From contig NW_026252144.1 in NCBI RefSeq assembly GCF_025399195.1, positions 62,001 through 126,000 on the forward strand: DNA of 64,000 bases. Direction: 5' to 3'. Below are positions 60,420-64,000 of the stretch, one piece after another. A program made the position numbers and the translations under genes. Within the stretch, counting starts at the first letter, position 1, and each line of letters opens with the position of its first letter. Under the pieces are notes generated by a model. It was not told the DNA's origin, did not search any database, and was given only the letters and a program-made list of their open reading frames with translations. The stretch comes from Umbelopsis ramanniana AG (Eukaryota > Mucoromycota > Umbelopsidomycetes > Umbelopsidales > Umbelopsidaceae).

Positions 60420-61965
60420 TTACTCTTCGCTATCTCTACGTTCTGAACGTCTGCTGTTGCTGTCACGATCTCTTCTTGAAGAACGACGGTCATCCTCTTG
60501 TGAGTCAGAGCGACGTCGTCTGGTATCCTTTGAAGAAGATTTCTCATCGCGACGACGGTCTCTGGGAGAGCGTGAGCGGTATCGGTTACGAGGAGGAGTG
60601 CGGCTGCGGGAGCGGGAACGAACAGTAGATCGACGCTTTAAAATTTATATGAGATAATAATTTAGCATAAACAATCAGGGGAACCCATCCAATTGCACTG
60701 TTTAGAAAATTAATGTTTGCCTACCTCACGAACCGTCACGCGGGATCCTTTGAGATCAACGCCATCAAGCTCTTTGAGAGCATTCTTCATGCTGTCATAA
60801 GAAGAGAACTCCACAATGCTAAAAATGAAACGATGTCAATGCTGTTATCATACATGCATTTTTCATGGCCCCCACTCACCCTTCACCATCACGGTCACGG
60901 CGGACATCAGCGTAAGAAACCTCTCCAGCCTTGCGCATAAAGTCCTTGAGATCCTGAGTATGCCCAGAGACAAAATAAAGTAGGAGAGGGAAAGGAATGA
61001 TGAGAATACGGGAGATAGACAATGCATGAATGAAGAGCTTGAAGTGAATCCAGAAAAGTTGAAAGAAAACGGTTGCTTCAGTTGAACGTGAATATCGATT
61101 CGCTTTGTCTCTCATGTTGGCGCTCTTCTGTCCAATATCCTTATTTTCCAACGCACGCGATAGTGTCAATGGAAGCATAAGGAGTTCACCCCAAGGGCAG
61201 GGCAGGGCGACCAAGGTCGATCACTTGTCATATATGTGCAGCCAGCCGGTCAAAAACAAAAACAAGTATGCACACAGAGGTTTTTCGATCATCGTCGCGT
61301 AGTCGATATCATCCTCTCAAGTAACAGGCAATAGCAAAGAACCAAGATGAGTTTTAGAGGAGAGACCGCATACCTGCCAGCTAGTACCAACAGCAAGATT
61401 CTCCACAATGACACCGTAGCGGGGACTGAAATAAGAAAAGACAGAGCCAATGTTATTTCACAGCTCACTACATCCGACAACATGAACATCCACTTACCCA
61501 TTATCGTTTCTACGAGGGCGGCGATCGTCACGGCGACCACGATCATCACGTCTATCGCGTCCGTCACGACCTCCATCACGGCCACCATCACGGCCGCCGT
61601 CACGACCTCCTTCACGTCGAGTCCCTTTGGCAAGTTCAACAACAATTCTGAAAGGAACAATTAGGGGCCAGTTAGTCAACCGTAACGCCTATAGAAACAA
61701 GGGTACCTGATACGCGATACGCACTCCCACAACGTTTCGCAAATGCCAGTTTCTATTCAATGTCTCACCGTTCACCCAAAAGTTCCTTGCCGTTGAAGTT
61801 AGTAACAGCTTCTTCAGCAGACTGGTTATCTTCGAACTCTACGAATCCAAAGCCATTCTTGAGATTGACATCACGGATCTGTCCTGAACCTGTAAACAAG
61901 TCTTCGACATCGCGTTTTTGAGCATCTCTGCTGAGACGGCCAATGTAGATTCTGTTGGATGCCAT
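60420..61965 (-). CDS. SR-type splicing factor with two RRMs
   Basis: Starts at 61965 (MASNRIYIGRLSRDAQKRDV). RRM1 runs through VNLKNGFGFVEFEDNQSAEE to about exon 2, with the RNP-1 core GFGFVEF and RNP-2 IYIGRL. A Gly/Arg/Asp-rich linker of GGRD repeats follows (GGRDGGRDGGRDGGRDGR). RRM2 begins at RYGVIVENLAVGTSWQ, then DLKDFMRKAGEVSYADVRRD and IVEFSSYDSMKNALKELDG. SWQDLKD is the invariant pseudo-RRM heptapeptide of SR proteins, formed across the long intron at 60954-61373. The RS tail is strongly Arg/Ser-rich and ends SERRDSEE at 60420. Similar to SRSF4/5/6 or fission yeast Srp2. It binds exonic enhancers in the nucleus. Confidence 0.92.
60954..61373 (-). other. 420-base intron splitting the SWQDLKD motif
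   Basis: Donor GTATGCGG after TGGCAG and acceptor CATACTCAG before GATCTCAAG. Every other intron in this window that I delimited is far shorter (about 50-150 bases). The extra sequence may hold regulatory elements or an alternative, stop-containing exon, as SR-protein genes often do. Confidence 0.65.
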
Positions 61966-62387
61966 GAGAAATAGGAAAAGGAGCAGAGAAAAAAGCTTGG
62001 GGACAAGGGAATTTTCTTGGGCGCGCGCCGAAAATAAAGTGGAAAAAAAAACTAAGCTTGAGGCTCCGCCGCTCACTGACCAACAGCGAAATATCTTCTC
62101 TGCCCACAGAAAAACCTCGCATAATTTCACTTTACTGAAAGTTCACTGGGAAGAACGTGTTGAAATGCTCTGCTCCAATGCGCTATCTACTTTTTACGTC
62201 CATCCCATGGTCAGATTCCCTTTTTTCATTTTTGCATTTTTTTCACCCGTTGAACCAATCACAGCCACCACCCTCGGTCACTCTGGGACTGTCATTTCAC
62301 TTTCCTCTCGAAATTTTGAAATGACAAAAAGTTTTTGAAACTGGATCAAGCGAAACTTTCCCCCCCTTTGATCTATCCATCACAAAA
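61966..62387. promoter_or_regulatory. Divergent intergenic region, SR and CCHC genes
   Basis: About 420 bases lie between two oppositely directed starts, both for RNA-binding proteins. Some sequence near 61990-62090 is GC-rich in an otherwise AT-rich region. A shared promoter is possible. No conserved motif was identified. Confidence 0.4.
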
Positions 62388-63311
62388 ATGTCTTTTGCTC
62401 CACGAAACAGAAACTGTTATAACTGCGGTGAAGGTATGCTGAATCAAATGCACCCACTCAATGGGATTGAATCTAACGCCCTTACTTTTCTGATCTGAAG
62501 GTGGTCACACTGCCCGCGAATGCACCAAGGGTCAAACTTGGTAAGCCAATTTGGTGCCATCTCATAATCACTTTACATCAACGCAATAATATTAACATAC
62601 ATTGAAATAGCTACAACTGCAACCAGTCCGGTCACTTGAGCAAGGACTGCCCTAACGAACGCGCCGAAAAGACTTGCTTCAACTGCAAGCAGTCTGGTCA
62701 CCTTGTAAGTTGCCAGGCGCTTTTATCAATGTTATGCCTTTCACCCAATCCTGATCCCTTTATTCTAGTCCAGAGACTGCCCTGAGCCCCGTCAAGGTGG
62801 TGGTGGTAGAGACGGCTACACCTCCGGCCCCGCTTGCTACAACGTAAGTTTGGTTTACAGGATCACATAACTATTGAGCATGGTTTGACTGACTGGGATT
62901 TTAGTGTGGTAAGACTGGTCACTTCAGCCGCGACTGCACACAAGGAAGAGGTGACTTCTCCAGCTTTGGAGGAGCCAACAAGTCTTGTTACTCTTGCGGT
63001 GACTCTGGCCACGTCTCTCGTGATTGCCCTCAAGGTTCCAAGTGCTATAACTGCGGTGTAAGTATAGAAGAAGGGTCATGTATGCGGATCACCTAAGGAA
63101 TCGTCAAATTGACACGTAGATACTTTCTTTTAGAACTTTGGACACATGTCTCGCGACTGCACTCAAGAGCAAAGAAGAGCTTGCTACAACTGCAACCAGG
63201 AAGGCCATCTCTCAAGAGACTGCGTAAGTGAATGTGTGTTGATTGAGCCATAGATGGTGTAGACCGGTATCTTAACACTTTACGTCTTTTTAGCCTCAAG
63301 CTCAAAGATAG
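62388..63311 (+). CDS. CCHC zinc-knuckle nucleic-acid-binding protein (CNBP/Gis2 type)
   Basis: Starts at 62388 (MSFAPRNRNCYNCGE), about 170 residues. Seven CCHC knuckles (C-x2-C-x4-H-x4-C) follow: CYNCGEGGHTAREC, CYNCNQSGHLSKDC, CFNCKQSGHLSRDC, CYNCGKTGHFSRDC, CYSCGDSGHVSRDC, CYNCGNFGHMSRDC, CYNCNQEGHLSRDC. An RGG-like stretch (RQGGGGRDG) sits between knuckles 3 and 4. Six introns interrupt the gene, most cutting a knuckle or its edge, for example after CYNCGE and within QTC|YNCN. CNBP and Gis2 proteins bind G-rich RNA or single-stranded DNA and act in translation. Seven knuckles matches both. The last exon ends PQAQR-stop at 63311. Confidence 0.92.
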
Positions 63312-63800
63312 ACATGCACCTAATGTCGATGAAGAAGAAAACAGAAATTTCCGTGTTGTCAAAACCAACTCCTATCCTTTCATGGATTGTTTTCCCCCAC
63401 AGATTCCTTCTACTTTGTAGTATATCGTAGCTTTTATACTTGTTTCTTTATTGTTTGCATATGCTACATTTTTTCTCACAAAAAAAAAAGACAAACATGA
63501 GCCTCGGTCAATGTCAAATTTGTAATATCAACCATGGAGAGTGATGAGAATCAAAACATACTTCATTGATCTGCACTTTGTTTGTCTGCCTTTATTCTGA
63601 ATAATCGATTGTTCACTCGTACTCTATATCCTTCGTATGAAAGGACTACTTATTTCTCTGTAATTAATGCTTCTGAAGAATTTTTGGTATGAGCATTTTA
63701 GATTCAAGGCAACAAACACCATCCTCTAACTAACTATGCATGCATTCATGCATCGTCTGAAAAGCTTTTCTATATTCAAATGTTCGCTGCCAAAACAAGA
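63312..63800. other. Intergenic region with two 3' ends
   Basis: 3' UTR of the CCHC gene (T-rich with an A run at 63480-63490), then AT-rich sequence before the end of a minus-strand gene. Nothing else was seen. Confidence 0.5.
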
Positions 63801-64000
63801 TTATCGCTTCCTTTTGGGGTGTACACTCTTTTTCCGAGAATTAGACTTGAGAGTGAGTCGTTTATCGCCAAGCCATATTCTTTCAAAACTAGCTGTGATA
63901 CCGTAATCCGTTTCCACGTCGTCAAATAGTCGCTCAAATTCGTCTTCTTCTATTTGACAGCATTGAAGCCGATAACACAATTTGACGGGTCGTCCTCCGC
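63801..64000 (-). CDS. 3' end of an unidentified gene (partial)
   Basis: The frame is open from the window edge to a TAA at 63801-63803, about 65 residues. Visible segments are RPVKLCYRLQCCQIEEDEFE, RLFDDVETDYGITASFERIW and a strongly basic tail LKSNSRKKSVHPKRKR, which could be a nuclear-localisation signal. The gene continues beyond the window, so the protein cannot be named. The open frame, the acidic and basic patches and the matching stop favour a real exon. Confidence 0.55.
   Translation of the reverse strand, partial: GGRPVKLCYRLQCCQIEEDEFERLFDDVETDYGITASFERIWLGDKRLTLKSNSRKKSVHPKRKR

Overview
The window is nuclear DNA from a filamentous fungus. Almost every gene is cut by short introns, mostly about 50-90 bases with GT...AG ends and T-rich 3' parts. 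The conserved proteins are typically fungal: exportin Crm1, Aurora kinase, Pol III RPC2, Prp19, Trm6 and anthranilate phosphoribosyltransferase. Small introns, AT-rich intergenic DNA, a CCHC-knuckle protein and Ser/Thr-rich wall proteins fit an early-diverging, probably Mucoromycota, genome. That placement is inference. No prokaryotic operon, CRISPR array, tRNA, rRNA or intact transposon was recognised.

Layout: 0.4-1.8 kb, conserved protein of unknown function (+). 2.1-5.2 kb, secreted subtilisin-like protease (-). 5.4-9.2 kb, Sec7/PH ARF exchange factor (-). 9.5-10.0 kb, Ser-rich GPI-type wall protein (+). 11.6-12.4 kb, bHLH transcription factor (+). 12.9-17.2 kb, RPC2 of RNA polymerase III (-). 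17.5-20.0 kb, tandem pair of VC0807-like membrane proteins (-). 20.8-22.7 kb, Prp19 (-). 23.1-23.4 kb, possible small gene (+). 23.7-28.2 kb, exportin-1 (-). 28.2-30.9 kb, gene-poor, with one possible broken small secreted-protein gene. 30.9-31.7 kb, ribosomal protein L13 (+). 32.8-34.1 kb, TrpD (+). 34.2-35.6 kb, unrecognised coiled-coil protein (+). 35.8-37.1 kb, GDP-mannose pyrophosphorylase (+). 37.3-38.8 kb, Aurora kinase (-). 39.0-40.8 kb, Trm6 (-). 41.3-42.8 kb, protein with an integrase-type H2C2 zinc site (-). 44.2-48.2 kb, Rap-GAP (-). 48.7-50.8 kb, Bcs1-like AAA ATPase (-). 51.2-54.1 kb, PP2A B56 subunit (+). 54.3-54.7 kb, tiny prefoldin/ASDURF-like protein (-). 55.0-56.6 kb, acidic protein with a pentad repeat (+). 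57.0-59.6 kb, transmembrane signalling-mucin-like protein (-). 60.4-62.0 kb, SR splicing factor (-). 62.4-63.3 kb, seven-knuckle CCHC protein (+). 63.8-64.0 kb, 3' end of an unidentified gene (-).

Most genes are housekeeping and do not form one pathway. Themes that recur are RNA metabolism (Prp19, SR protein, Trm6, RPC2, CCHC protein, L13, Crm1), signalling and polarity (Sec7 GEF, Rap-GAP, Aurora, PP2A-B56, mucin) and cell surface or secretion (protease, GPI protein, mucin, GDP-mannose synthesis). The most notable observations are an oxyanion-hole Asn-to-Asp change in the subtilase, a probably domesticated integrase zinc-binding domain, a minimal ASDURF-like gene, the tandem VC0807 pair, a 102-bp duplication and 21-bp repeats in the mucin, and an unusually long intron in the SR-protein gene. 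I found no convincing new multi-gene system.
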